Below, in pieces: positions 8,227 through 16,186 of a stretch of 64,000 bases of DNA; position 1 is the stretch's first letter; every line of letters begins with the position of its first letter. Both the position numbers and the translations under genes were made by a program. This DNA is from Limivivens faecihominis (GTDB taxonomy: Bacteria; Bacillota; Clostridia; Lachnospirales; Lachnospiraceae). The notes under the pieces were generated by a model. That model did not search any database. It saw only the letters and a program-made list of their open reading frames with translations, and had not been told where the DNA came from. Where the stretch lies: assembly GCF_020686945.1 (NCBI RefSeq), contig NZ_JAJEPR010000014.1:20625-84624 (forward strand), in the 5' to 3' direction.

Positions 8227-9267
8227 TCAGGGGAACATCGGAACGAGATTCAGTCCCTCGTTCTCCGGAAGCCCAAAGAGCAGGTTCATGTTCTGCACGG
8301 CCTGTCCTGCGGCTCCTTTTACCAGGTTGTCCATAGCGCCCATCATGATGATACGGTGGGTTCTGGGATCGATCTTGAAATTTACGTCCACATAGTTGCT
8401 GCCTTCCACCCATTTGGTCTGGGGGCAGACATCCTTATCCAGCACGCGGACGAACTGTTCCTTCTCATAATATTTATCGTATGCAGCCTTCACTTCCTCA
8501 TAGGAAACGTCTTTTTTGAGGGAAGCGTAAGCGGTGATGAGGATGCCTCTGTTCATAGGAACCAGATGCGGGGTGAAGTTTAAAAGGATCTCTTTTCCTG
8601 CCGCATAGCCCAGCTGTTCCTCAATCTCCGGCGTGTGACGGTGGCCGGCCACGCCGTAGGCCTTGATGTTCTCATTGACTTCACAGTAGAGGTTGTCCAC
8701 CTTGGCTCCCCTTCCGGCTCCGGAGGTACCGGATTTTGCGTCGATGATGATGGTATCCGGATCGATGAGTCCCTCTTTTAACAGGGGATAAATGGACAGG
8801 GTGCTGCAGGTGGGATAGCAGCCCGGGTTCGCGATCAGGCGCGCCCCTTTGATCTTCTCACGGTTGATTTCCGGCAGTCCGTAAACGGCTTCCTCGATAA
8901 ACTGGGGAGCCTTGTGCTCGATCTTGTACCACTCTTCGTATATTTTTACATTTTTAATACGGAAATCCGCGCTCAGGTCGATGACCTTTGCTTTGGAAAG
9001 AATTTTCTCATTGATTAAGGAAGCACAGAAGCCCTGGGGGGTGGCGGTAAAAATCACATCCACCTGGTCGGCCAGCGCCTCCAGATTGTCATCCCGGCAG
9101 ACATCCTCCACCAGCTGGAACATATTCTGATAAACACTGCTGTATTTCTTATCAATATAGCTTCTTGAGCCATACCATTTAATTTCCACATCTTTGTGTG
9201 CCAGTAAAATCCGTACCAGCTCGCCCCCGGCATAACCGGTGGCCCCGATAATTCCTGCCTTGATCAT
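8227..9267 (-). CDS. argC: N-acetyl-gamma-glutamyl-phosphate reductase
   Basis: A 346-residue NADP-dependent dehydrogenase that reduces acetylglutamyl phosphate to the semialdehyde. The N-terminal dinucleotide fold shows GATGYAGGELVRIL at residues 8-21, and the catalytic cysteine lies in ANPGCYPT near residue 149. First gene of argCJBD, with a clear promoter about 120 bases upstream and an AGGAG ribosome site. Confidence 0.95.
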   Translation of the reverse strand: MIKAGIIGATGYAGGELVRILLAHKDVEIKWYGSRSYIDKKYSSVYQNMFQLVEDVCRDDNLEALADQVDVIFTATPQGFCASLINEKILSKAKVIDLSADFRIKNVKIYEEWYKIEHKAPQFIEEAVYGLPEINREKIKGARLIANPGCYPTCSTLSIYPLLKEGLIDPDTIIIDAKSGTSGAGRGAKVDNLYCEVNENIKAYGVAGHRHTPEIEEQLGYAAGKEILLNFTPHLVPMNRGILITAYASLKKDVSYEEVKAAYDKYYEKEQFVRVLDKDVCPQTKWVEGSNYVDVNFKIDPRTHRIIMMGAMDNLVKGAAGQAVQNMNLLFGLPENEGLNLVPMFP

Positions 9268-9294
9268 GTTCTTTTCTCCTCTTTATCTCTTTTT

Positions 9295-9309
9295 GTCAGC
9301 CCGGCTGAC
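9295..9309. other. 15-bp perfect palindrome in argC leader
   Basis: GTCAGCC and GGCTGAC flank one central base, about 28 bases before the argC start and just upstream of its ribosome site. No U tract follows on the minus strand. It could be an RNA hairpin that affects translation or stability, or a protein site. Function not determined. Confidence 0.4.
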
Positions 9310-9390
9310 ACCTTCTTTTGAAGATAGCACTTCTTACTTTTATCGTCAAGTGTCCGGTTTCTTTTTTTGTCTCCGGAATGTCGATGATTA

Positions 9391-9419
9391 ATTATACATT
9401 ATCGCTGTATAATATGCAA
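9391..9419 (-). promoter_or_regulatory. argCJBD promoter with embedded inverted repeat
   Basis: Minus strand -35 TTGCAT (9414-9419) and -10 TATAAT (9391-9396), spacer 17. The spacer and -10 coincide with a perfect 8-bp inverted repeat (ATTATACA at 9391-9398, TGTATAAT at 9406-9413). The -35 itself lies in TGCATATTATACA, an imperfect ARG-box-like dyad. An arginine repressor bound here would occlude RNA polymerase. Confidence 0.72.
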
Positions 9420-9467
9420 GTAGTTTTTGAAGTATTCAGAACCGGATAATTTTTTCTCAATTTCCTG

Positions 9468-9496
9468 TTGCATAATTATAATTTTTGTTGTATAGT
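9468..9496 (+). promoter_or_regulatory. argG promoter with ARG-box-like -35 region
   Basis: -35 TTGCAT (9468-9473), 17-base spacer, -10 TATAGT (9491-9496). The sequence TTGCATAATTATA across the -35 closely matches TTGCATATTATA at the divergent argC promoter, suggesting the same regulator controls both. Confidence 0.7.
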
Positions 9497-9536
9497 AAGG
9501 CATATTGAGTGAAAAATGATCAGGAGGTCTTTTATA

Positions 9537-10769
9537 ATGAAAGAAAAAGTTGTATTAGCTTATTCCGGCGGTCTGGACACCACAACCCTGATTCCCTGGC
9601 TGAAGGAAAATTTCAATTATGACGTTATCTGCTGCTGTGTAAACTGTGGACAGGGAAACGAGCTGGATGGCCTGGATGAGAGAGCAAAACTTTCCGGCGC
9701 TTCCAAATTATATATCGAGGACATCATCGACGACTTCTGCGATAACTACATCATGCCCTGCGTGGAGGCCGGCGCTGTATACGAGCACAAATATCTCCTC
9801 GGTACTTCCATGGCCCGCCCGGCTATCGCAAAGAAACTGGTAGAGATTGCCCGCAAAGAGGGCGCTACCGCTGTCTGCCACGGCGCTACCGGTAAAGGAA
9901 ACGACCAGATCCGTTTTGAGCTGGGTATCAAAGCTCTGGCTCCGGATCTGAAGATCATCGCTCCCTGGCGTATGACCGATATCTGGAAAATGGAATCCCG
10001 TGACGACGAGATCGCATACTGCAAGGCTCACGGCATCCATCTTCCCTTCGATGACAGCCACAGCTACAGCCGTGACCGTAACCTCTGGCACATCAGCCAC
10101 GAGGGACTGGAGCTCGAGAATCCGTCCCAGGCTCCGAACTATGACGACATGCTCGTTTTGAGCGTTACCCCGGAAAAAGCTCCGGATAAAGAGACCGAGA
10201 TCACGATGACCTTCGAGCACGGCATTCCGAAGACACTGAATGGCAAAGCCATGAAGGTTTCCGAGATCATCACCGAGCTGAACCGCATCGGCGGCGAAAA
10301 CGGCATCGGTATCGTTGATATCGTTGAGAACCGTGTCGTTGGTATGAAATCCCGCGGCGTTTACGAGACACCGGGCGGAACTATCCTGATGGCAGCTCAC
10401 GAGCAGCTGGAGGAGCTGACCCTCGACCGTGACACGATGGAGACCAAGAAGAAACTTGGCAGCCAGTTTGCCCAGGTTGTATACGAAGGAAAATGGTTCA
10501 CTCCCTTAAGAGAAGCTCTTCAGGCATTCGTAGAGTCCACCCAGAACTATGTGACCGGCGAAGTAAAGATGAAGCTTTACAAAGGCAACATCATCAAAGC
10601 CGGAACCACTTCTCCCTACAGCCTCTACAACGAGTCCCTGGCTTCCTTCACCACCGGTGATCTTTACGACCACCACGATGCTGACGGCTTCATCACCCTG
10701 TTCGGCCTGCCCTTAAAGGTTCGCGCAATGATGCTCCAGGAAGTTGAGAAGAATCAGAAAAATTCATAA
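9537..10769 (+). CDS. argG: Argininosuccinate synthase
   Basis: A 410-residue ATP-dependent ligase joining citrulline and aspartate. The PP-motif AYSGGLDTT lies at residues 8-16. The start at 9537 has AGGAGG nine bases upstream, while an earlier in-frame ATG at 9516 has none. The gene is monocistronic, transcribed away from argCJBD and closed by a strong hairpin. argF and argH are not in the window. Codon use is strongly biased to C-ending codons, as expected for a well-expressed gene. Confidence 0.96.
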   Translation: MKEKVVLAYSGGLDTTTLIPWLKENFNYDVICCCVNCGQGNELDGLDERAKLSGASKLYIEDIIDDFCDNYIMPCVEAGAVYEHKYLLGTSMARPAIAKKLVEIARKEGATAVCHGATGKGNDQIRFELGIKALAPDLKIIAPWRMTDIWKMESRDDEIAYCKAHGIHLPFDDSHSYSRDRNLWHISHEGLELENPSQAPNYDDMLVLSVTPEKAPDKETEITMTFEHGIPKTLNGKAMKVSEIITELNRIGGENGIGIVDIVENRVVGMKSRGVYETPGGTILMAAHEQLEELTLDRDTMETKKKLGSQFAQVVYEGKWFTPLREALQAFVESTQNYVTGEVKMKLYKGNIIKAGTTSPYSLYNESLASFTTGDLYDHHDADGFITLFGLPLKVRAMMLQEVEKNQKNS

Positions 10770-10781
10770 GCCATAAAAGAA

Positions 10782-10820
10782 AACCCCATCGGCTGTTGCG
10801 GACCGATGGGGTTCTTCTCT
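10782..10820. terminator. argG terminator, bidirectional
   Basis: AACCCCATCGG (10782-10792) and CCGATGGGGTT (10803-10813) form an 11-bp stem followed by CTTCTCTTTT on the plus strand. It can also serve the convergent queT gene ending at 10822. Confidence 0.85.
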
Positions 10821-10821
10821 T

Positions 10822-11316
10822 TTATGCAGCGTGTCTTTTAAAGATCACACCGCGATATTTTTCCAGAGCAAAAAGCAGGATCATGCCGAGCACGCCGCAG
10901 GATAACACTTCTCCCAGGCCTACCGTGAGCATCTGAAGCGGAATGGGAATATTCACTCCATAGCCATAGAACAGTACCAGGGGCACAACAATGGTGTTTG
11001 CCACAATGGGGGATACCGGCGCAAGGAATTTATTCTGTTTCCGAAGCGCATAGGTTCCGCAGGCTCCGATCAGGGTAGCCAGGCTTCCGAAGATGATATC
11101 CAGAGGAATCGCTCCTCCGAAAAGGTTTCCGATCAGGCATCCCACGAAAAGTCCTGGAATCGCTGCCGGTGTAAAATAGGGAAGGATCGTCAGTGCCTCG
11201 GAAAACCGCAACTGTACCTCGCCAAAAGAAATGGCGGAAAATACCACGGTCAGCACCACATAGATCGCCGCAATGGCAGCGGCCTCAACAATAAACTGCA
11301 CTTTCTTGTCTCTCAT
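10822..11316 (-). CDS. queT: QueT-type queuosine precursor transporter
   Basis: A 164-residue integral membrane protein with five to six hydrophobic segments and the motifs VQLRFSEALTILPYFTPAAIPGLF and GGAIPLDIIFGS seen in the QueT (DUF988) family, S-components thought to import preQ0/preQ1 through a shared ECF module. No ECF ATPase genes are nearby, which is normal for group II S-components. A 168-base leader with a pseudoknot that captures the ribosome site precedes the gene, matching the preQ1 control known for this family. Confidence 0.85.
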   Translation of the reverse strand: MRDKKVQFIVEAAAIAAIYVVLTVVFSAISFGEVQLRFSEALTILPYFTPAAIPGLFVGCLIGNLFGGAIPLDIIFGSLATLIGACGTYALRKQNKFLAPVSPIVANTIVVPLVLFYGYGVNIPIPLQMLTVGLGEVLSCGVLGMILLFALEKYRGVIFKRHAA

Positions 11317-11326
11317 ATTCTGTTTT

Positions 11327-11369
11327 CTCCTTTAGTTTTGTTTTACATGTGGAAGGTCACGAACACATG
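11327..11369 (-). promoter_or_regulatory. Candidate preQ1 riboswitch (H-type pseudoknot over queT RBS)
   Basis: On the minus strand CATGTG (11364-11369) pairs with CACATG further on; within that loop CCTT can pair with AAGG of the AAAGGAG ribosome site (11327-11333), and an A-rich connector (TAAAACAAAACT) links the two. This stem, loop, A-rich tail and captured Shine-Dalgarno is the layout of preQ1 riboswitches, and the downstream gene is a queuosine-precursor transporter. The class is not clear from reading alone: it lacks an obvious match to the class I loop and resembles class II without its extra hairpin. Confidence 0.6.
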
Positions 11370-11378
11370 ATTCATTTT

Positions 11379-11462
11379 CACGCAACAGAAAATCAGTTGC
11401 GTGAGACATATGCCTTCGGTATATGTCTACGCCGGGAATCGGCGGTCAGCCCAATCAGACCT
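11379..11462 (-). other. Chain of hairpins in queT leader
   Basis: Four stems lie between the queT promoter and the pseudoknot: CACGCAAC/GTTGCGTG (11379-11403), an 11-bp stem AGACATATGCC/GGTATATGTCT (11404-11428), CGCCG/CGGCG (11430-11444) and GGTC/GACC (11444-11462). None has a U tract. They may belong to a larger leader RNA or be unrelated. Confidence 0.45.
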
Positions 11463-11490
11463 TGTTTTTGCGGGCTATGCAACGGGTGTG

Positions 11491-11519
11491 AGTATAGCAC
11501 AGGAATTGAAAAATTGCAA
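11491..11519 (-). promoter_or_regulatory. queT promoter
   Basis: Minus strand -35 TTGCAA (11514-11519), 17-base spacer, -10 TATACT (11491-11496). It predicts a leader of about 168 bases. Confidence 0.65.
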
Positions 11520-11537
11520 GAAAAATGTTCACATAAA

Positions 11538-11576
11538 AAGACCTTCCTCTGAATTTCTCTCCATTGGAAGGTCTTT
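11538..11576. terminator. Terminator of the small membrane protein gene
   Basis: AAGACCTTCC (11538-11547) pairs with GGAAGGTCTT (11566-11575). On the minus strand the 3' arm runs into TTTTTATG, a good intrinsic terminator. Confidence 0.75.
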
Positions 11577-11583
11577 CTCTTTC

Positions 11584-11967
11584 TTATTCAGATACGGTCT
11601 CTGTCTCTGCTGCGCTTTCTGTTTCTGCGACAGTCTCAGATGCAGTTTCTGTCGTCTCTTCGGAAGCAGTCTCGCTCTCGGACTCTGCTGCGTCGGTGCT
11701 CTCCTCTGTCTCAGCAGTGGTTTCCGTCTCTGTCTCCGCATTCAGTTCTGACATGTAATCGGTCAGAGCAGTGCCATCTACCGTGTAGGTATTCACTACC
11801 GTAGGCTTGTGGTTCTGGTAGAAAGAATATCCTGCCCATCCGATCAGAGCAACCACAACCACGCAGACAATGACTTCCGCAAGAATACGCTCCCTCTTCT
11901 CGCGCTTCATGATCTTGTCGCGGTTCTTTTTCTGCTCCTTATACTTGTCTACTTTTGCCTGGCTCAT
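11584..11967 (-). CDS. Small single-pass membrane protein with acidic Thr/Ser/Glu tail
   Basis: I do not recognise this 127-residue protein. It has a strongly basic N-terminus (residues 1-30, rich in Lys and Arg), one membrane segment (residues about 31-50), a short exposed region, then a low-complexity tail of about 60 residues made almost only of Thr, Ser, Glu and Ala. The positive-inside rule puts the tail outside. The start at 11967 has AGGAG eight bases upstream. It is monocistronic, ending in its own terminator. The tail resembles wall-spanning linkers, but no cell-wall anchor is seen. Confidence 0.7.
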   Translation of the reverse strand: MSQAKVDKYKEQKKNRDKIMKREKRERILAEVIVCVVVVALIGWAGYSFYQNHKPTVVNTYTVDGTALTDYMSELNAETETETTAETEESTDAAESESETASEETTETASETVAETESAAETETVSE

Positions 11968-12129
11968 TTTTTCCACTCCTTGTAAAGTCTTTCCTGGCCA
12001 TGTCGTCTCCCTTCACAGCCATTTTCCTTATTATACAATAGATTTGTGAAAAATGCATGTACTTTTTAACAAAAATACAAACTATTCAGCGAAACAAACC
12101 TGGAATATGCCTCTAATCTGTTTCAAAAG

Positions 12130-12969
12130 TCAGGCAACAACGATAATTCCGCCGTCGTTGGCATACATGCTGCTGATTCCGGCTGTATCTACAACGAAAA
12201 TTCCCTTGGGATGAATCCGGTTGATCAGGGTCTCTTTTACCATCTGGGCACGCTCCGGGCAGTTGCAGTGGGAAATGGCGATCACAGTCTCATCCGGGTT
12301 TACCACTTTCTCCACAATGCTGTCCACCATACGAACCAGGGCTTTGTTCATGCCTCTGGCCTGATCCAGCTGGGTGATCTCGCCCTCCGGCGTGGATACC
12401 ATCACCGGTTTGATCCGAAGAGCCGTTGCCACAAAGGCTTTCACTTTGCTTAAGCGACCGTTTTTCCGTAAGGTCTCCAGATTTTCGAGAACAAACCAGG
12501 TCATCTGGCTGTCGATATAGGCTTCTACCTTGTCGATGATCTCCTCAAAGGGAAGTCCCTGCTCCTCGCACTCCTGGATTTTCAGACCGATGAGGGTCTC
12601 GCCGATGGAAGCGGAACGGGAATCGAAGATATAAACTTTTGCGTCCGGCTTCTCCTCTTTCAGAAGGTTCATTCCCAGAACGGCGCTGTTGTAGGAACCG
12701 CTGAGTTTTGAGGATAAGGTGACTGCAAACACATGGTCCGCGTCACAGTCAAAAGCAGCCCGATAGGCCTCCGGGGAAGGGCAAGAGGATTTCGGACAGT
12801 TGGGGCTGGCCGCCACCCGTCTCAGGAAATCTGCCTGGTCAAAAGTTGCATCATCTACAATATTGTGATCGTCTACCTGTATCATAAGAGACGCCGTCTC
12901 AAAACAGCCGCTGGCTTTCATCTCGTCGGTCAGTTCGCCGCAGCTGTCAATTACTACCTTGAAGCTCAT
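12130..12969 (-). CDS. DegV family fatty-acid-binding protein
   Basis: A 279-residue DegV protein. These cytoplasmic two-domain proteins bind one fatty acid; the FakB members present it to the kinase FakA for incorporation into phospholipid. Typical features are the start VVIDSCGELTDEM, SCPSPEAYRAAF near residues 62-73, the loop AVTLSSKLSGSYNSA around residue 85-100, and the C-terminal AISHCN. No fakA is adjacent. A structured repeat occupies the leader upstream of its GGAGG site. Confidence 0.9.
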   Translation of the reverse strand: MSFKVVIDSCGELTDEMKASGCFETASLMIQVDDHNIVDDATFDQADFLRRVAASPNCPKSSCPSPEAYRAAFDCDADHVFAVTLSSKLSGSYNSAVLGMNLLKEEKPDAKVYIFDSRSASIGETLIGLKIQECEEQGLPFEEIIDKVEAYIDSQMTWFVLENLETLRKNGRLSKVKAFVATALRIKPVMVSTPEGEITQLDQARGMNKALVRMVDSIVEKVVNPDETVIAISHCNCPERAQMVKETLINRIHPKGIFVVDTAGISSMYANDGGIIVVA

Positions 12970-13023
12970 ATATCATTCCTCCAAATATGGATTTCTATCG
13001 TTCAGTACAAAGCCACAGTTCTT

Positions 13024-13071
13024 CGCTCCGCTTCGGTCGGTGATAAACGAGTCCCACCGGGACTCATCACC
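13024..13071. repeat. Structured intergenic repeat, copy A
   Basis: After the conserved block CGCTCCGCTTCGGTC comes a two-part hairpin: outer stem GGTGAT (13039-13044) with ATCACC (13066-13071), a one-sided AAAC bulge, and an inner stem GAGTCCC (13049-13055) with GGGACTC (13059-13065) closed by an ACC loop. A second copy at 63941-63990 has the same bulge and layout but different, still complementary stems. This copy lies in the degV leader, between degV and the DUF5721 gene. Confidence 0.8.
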
Positions 13072-13253
13072 CCGTGCTTCGCACTATCGCTGCTATCGCT
13101 AGCTTCTGTTCTGAACTGTTACGAAACGTAGTTTTAAATACTACCTCATCATAGCATATCCCCAGAGGTTTGAAAAGAGTTTTTTTTAAAAACTTGTCAA
13201 ATCCCGGAATTCGGGCTATGATATAGGAAATGATTTTTCCGGAGGTTTTATCC

Positions 13254-13751
13254 ATGCGCGCATTTCAGATCCAGGACGTGAAGAGCTTCATGTCCCATCT
13301 TCTCTTATCTAACACCTTCGACCGCTTTCTTCTGACGGAGGCTTCTATCACGACCTTTAACACCTTTTTCATCGACGGTCATCTGCATAAAGACTATTTT
13401 TCTTCCGATGAGGCGGAAATGGCTGAACTTACCACCTACTCCTACTGGGAACAGCTGCGGCCTTTTGCCCTCTCCCTTATTAAAGGAAAGAAGACGCCCC
13501 TCGCCATGAAAATCGTCTTCTCTCTCGCTCCGAAAAATGTGGAAAAACTCATCCTTCAGAACCACCTTTCTATCCGGCCCGAGGAGATCGGCGGCCTTTT
13601 CCTGAACGTCCTCTATGACGGACAGAAGCTCACCGTTACCACCGGCACCTCCCTGAAAACCTTCTCCCTCGATAAGACCCTCTCCCAGCTCTGGGACGAA
13701 CTGGCGGCGGCTTTTTTCCGGAAACACGGGATTCCCTTCACGACTTTATAA
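13254..13751 (+). CDS. DUF5721 family protein
   Basis: A 165-residue soluble protein matching my recollection of a conserved Lachnospiraceae family, DUF5721, of unknown function. It starts MRAFQIQDVKSFMSHLL and contains a cluster of aromatic and acidic residues with GHLHKDYFSSDE near residues 42-53. GGAGG lies eight bases before the ATG. It is upstream of htpG but separated from it by a CIRCE operator and promoter, so it is probably a separate transcription unit. Confidence 0.7.
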   Translation: MRAFQIQDVKSFMSHLLLSNTFDRFLLTEASITTFNTFFIDGHLHKDYFSSDEAEMAELTTYSYWEQLRPFALSLIKGKKTPLAMKIVFSLAPKNVEKLILQNHLSIRPEEIGGLFLNVLYDGQKLTVTTGTSLKTFSLDKTLSQLWDELAAAFFRKHGIPFTTL

Positions 13752-13778
13752 AAACTTTATATTTTTTAGAGATTTTTG

Positions 13779-13805
13779 TTAGCACTCACCTTGTTTGAGT
13801 GCTGA
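13779..13805 (+). promoter_or_regulatory. CIRCE operator (HrcA binding site) upstream of htpG
   Basis: TTAGCACTC (13779-13787), nine bases, then GAGTGCTGA (13797-13805). This matches the CIRCE consensus (TTAGCACTC-N9-GAGTGCTAA) at all but one base and lies just upstream of the htpG -35 box. It predicts repression by HrcA and heat induction. Confidence 0.92.
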
Positions 13806-13812
13806 TTTTCTC

Positions 13813-13841
13813 TTGACTTTTCACTGGAAAGGTATTACACT
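13813..13841 (+). promoter_or_regulatory. htpG promoter
   Basis: -35 TTGACT (13813-13818), 17-base spacer, -10 TACACT (13836-13841), seven bases downstream of the CIRCE element. Confidence 0.72.
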
Positions 13842-13899
13842 GAGAAACAGCAGGGGCCAGAGAGCCCGTCGATCTATAGAAAAAAAGGAGTGTTTCAAT

Positions 13900-15966
13900 A
13901 TGAGTAAAACCGGTAATTTATCCATTAACAGTGAAAATATTTTCCCGATCATAAAAAAATGGCTCTATTCCGACCATGATATCTTTGTCCGTGAGCTGAT
14001 TTCCAACGGCTGCGACGCCATCACCAAACTGAAAAAGCTGGAAGCCATGGGCCAGTACACCTTCCCGGACAATTACAAGGCAAAAATCGAAGTCATCTGC
14101 GATCCGGATGCCAAGACCCTGAAATTCATTGACAACGGTCTCGGCATGGACGAGGATGAGGTAGAAAAATACATCACCCAGATCGCTTTCTCCGGCGCTA
14201 CCGACTTTCTGGAGAAATACAAAGACAAAGCAAACAACGATGAGATCATCGGCCATTTCGGACTGGGCTTCTATTCTGCATTTATGGTAGCCGACGACGT
14301 TCACATCGATACCCTTTCCTATAAAGAAGGAGCAAAACCCGTTCACTGGGAGTGCGACGGCGGTTCCGAGTATTCCATCGGCGACGGTGAGAAGGTAACC
14401 GTTGGAACAGAGATCACCCTTTTTCTGAATGAGGAGAGCGTGGAGTTCGCCAATGAGTACCGCGTCCGCGAGGTACTGGAGAAATACTGTTCCTTCATGC
14501 CGACCGAGATTTTCCTGAGCAAGGCCAACGCTCCCCAGGAGTACGAAACCATCGACGAGAGCGAGCTTCGCGACGACGATGTGGTAGTTGAGCACATCCA
14601 CGAGGATGCAAAGACCGAAGAGAAAGAAAATGACAAGGGTGAGAAAGAGACCGTTGTTGTTTCCCCGGCCAAAGATCAGGTAAAGATCAACAAACGTCCG
14701 GTTTCCATCAGCGATACCCATCCGCTGTGGACCAAGCATCCCAACGAGTGTACCGAGGAAGAGTACAAAGAATTTTACCGCAAAGTCTTCATGGATTACA
14801 AGGAGCCCCTGTTCTGGATCCATCTGAACATGGATTACCCCTTCAACCTGAAAGGTATCCTCTACTTCCCGAAGATCAACACCGAGTATGATTCCATCGA
14901 GGGAACCATCAAACTCTACAACAACCAGGTCTTCATCGCCGACAACATCAAAGAGGTAATTCCGGAATTTCTGATGCTCTTAAAGGGTGTCATCGACTGC
15001 CCGGATCTGCCGCTGAACGTTTCCAGAAGCGCTCTGCAGAACGACGGTTTCGTGAAGAAGATTTCCGATTATATCACCAAGAAAGTGGCAGACAAGCTCA
15101 CCGGTATGTGCAAGACCGACCGTGAGAACTACGAGAAATACTGGGACGATATCAGCCCCTTCATCAAATACGGCTGCATCAAAGAGCCGAAATTCAGCGA
15201 AAAAGTCCTGGATTACACCCTGCTGAAAGATCTGAACGGCAAATACTTCACTTTCCCGGATTACATCACATCCGTAAAACCGGCTGAGGAAGAAAAAACC
15301 GAGGAAAAGGCCGAGGAGACAACCGATTCCGCTGAGAAGAAAGAGGACGAGAAGAAACCGCAGACCACGATCTACTATGTGACCGATGAGATCCAGCAGA
15401 GCCAGTACATCAACATGTTCCGGGAGCAGGGTATGAACGCCGTTATCCTGAAACACAACATTGATTCCGCTTTTATCACCCATATCGAGCGTGAGAAAGA
15501 GAAGGAAAATATCCATTTCCAGCGTATCGATGCAGATGTGACCAATGACTTCAAGGAAGAAGTTTCCGCCGACGAGCTGAAGGATGAGACCGATGCTCTG
15601 ACTGAGCTCTTCCGCAAGGCTCTGGGCAAAGATAAGCTGGAAGTCAAGGTAGAGAAGCTGAAAAATGAGAATATCTCCTCCATGGTAACTCTGTCCGAGG
15701 AGAGCCGCAGAATGCAGGATATGATGAAGATGTACGGCATGGCAGGTATGGATCCCTCCATGTTCGGCACCACCGAGACCCTGGTTCTGAATGCCAACAA
15801 CAAGCTGGTTCAGTACATCTTTGAGCACAAAGATTCTGAGAATGTTCCGATGTTCTGTGAACAGCTCTACGATCTGGCTCTCTTAAGCCACAAACCGCTG
15901 AATCCGGATGAGATGACCAAGTTTATCACCAGAAGCAACGAGATCCTGATGCTTCTTGCCAAATAA
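13900..15966 (+). CDS. htpG: Hsp90-family chaperone HtpG
   Basis: A 688-residue ATP-dependent chaperone. The N-terminal GHKL ATPase domain shows ELISNGCDAITKL (residues about 31-43), DNGLGM and GHFGLGFYSAFMV. Middle and dimerisation domains follow. It is longer than typical bacterial HtpG (about 620-630) because of two charged, Lys/Glu-rich inserts, at about residues 228-262 between the N and middle domains and about 459-490 in the middle domain. The start at 13900 has AAAGGAG nine bases upstream. Regulation is by CIRCE/HrcA; the gene is monocistronic with a strong terminator. Confidence 0.95.
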   Translation: MSKTGNLSINSENIFPIIKKWLYSDHDIFVRELISNGCDAITKLKKLEAMGQYTFPDNYKAKIEVICDPDAKTLKFIDNGLGMDEDEVEKYITQIAFSGATDFLEKYKDKANNDEIIGHFGLGFYSAFMVADDVHIDTLSYKEGAKPVHWECDGGSEYSIGDGEKVTVGTEITLFLNEESVEFANEYRVREVLEKYCSFMPTEIFLSKANAPQEYETIDESELRDDDVVVEHIHEDAKTEEKENDKGEKETVVVSPAKDQVKINKRPVSISDTHPLWTKHPNECTEEEYKEFYRKVFMDYKEPLFWIHLNMDYPFNLKGILYFPKINTEYDSIEGTIKLYNNQVFIADNIKEVIPEFLMLLKGVIDCPDLPLNVSRSALQNDGFVKKISDYITKKVADKLTGMCKTDRENYEKYWDDISPFIKYGCIKEPKFSEKVLDYTLLKDLNGKYFTFPDYITSVKPAEEEKTEEKAEETTDSAEKKEDEKKPQTTIYYVTDEIQQSQYINMFREQGMNAVILKHNIDSAFITHIEREKEKENIHFQRIDADVTNDFKEEVSADELKDETDALTELFRKALGKDKLEVKVEKLKNENISSMVTLSEESRRMQDMMKMYGMAGMDPSMFGTTETLVLNANNKLVQYIFEHKDSENVPMFCEQLYDLALLSHKPLNPDEMTKFITRSNEILMLLAK

Positions 15967-15984
15967 GCGTTAAGAAAAATAAGA

Positions 15985-16021
15985 CCGGGATTCCCCCAAA
16001 AAGGAGTCCCGGATTTTTTTG
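15985..16021 (+). terminator. htpG terminator
   Basis: CCGGGA-TTCC pairs with GGA-GTCCCGG across a short A-rich loop, followed by a run of seven T. Confidence 0.85.
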
Positions 16022-16186
16022 TCTCCGCTCTTTTCTTTTAAAGATTTGTCTGCTATACTGATAAAATCAGGGTCAGAATGCACTGCTTTTCCGGCAAATA
16101 TGTATGCGCTTGTTCCGGTAGCGATCTGTTCTTCAAAAATATTGCTCTGACCCGCCAAACACAATTTCTCCAGGAGGATCTTACCC

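Noticed and set aside
9295..9309. Terminator in argC leader
   Set aside because: The 15-bp palindrome has no U tract in the sense direction, so it is listed only as a palindrome.
11349..11758. Plus-strand frames opposite the queT leader and the small membrane protein
   Set aside because: They run through the leader RNA structures and are antisense to a low-complexity region; no ribosome site.
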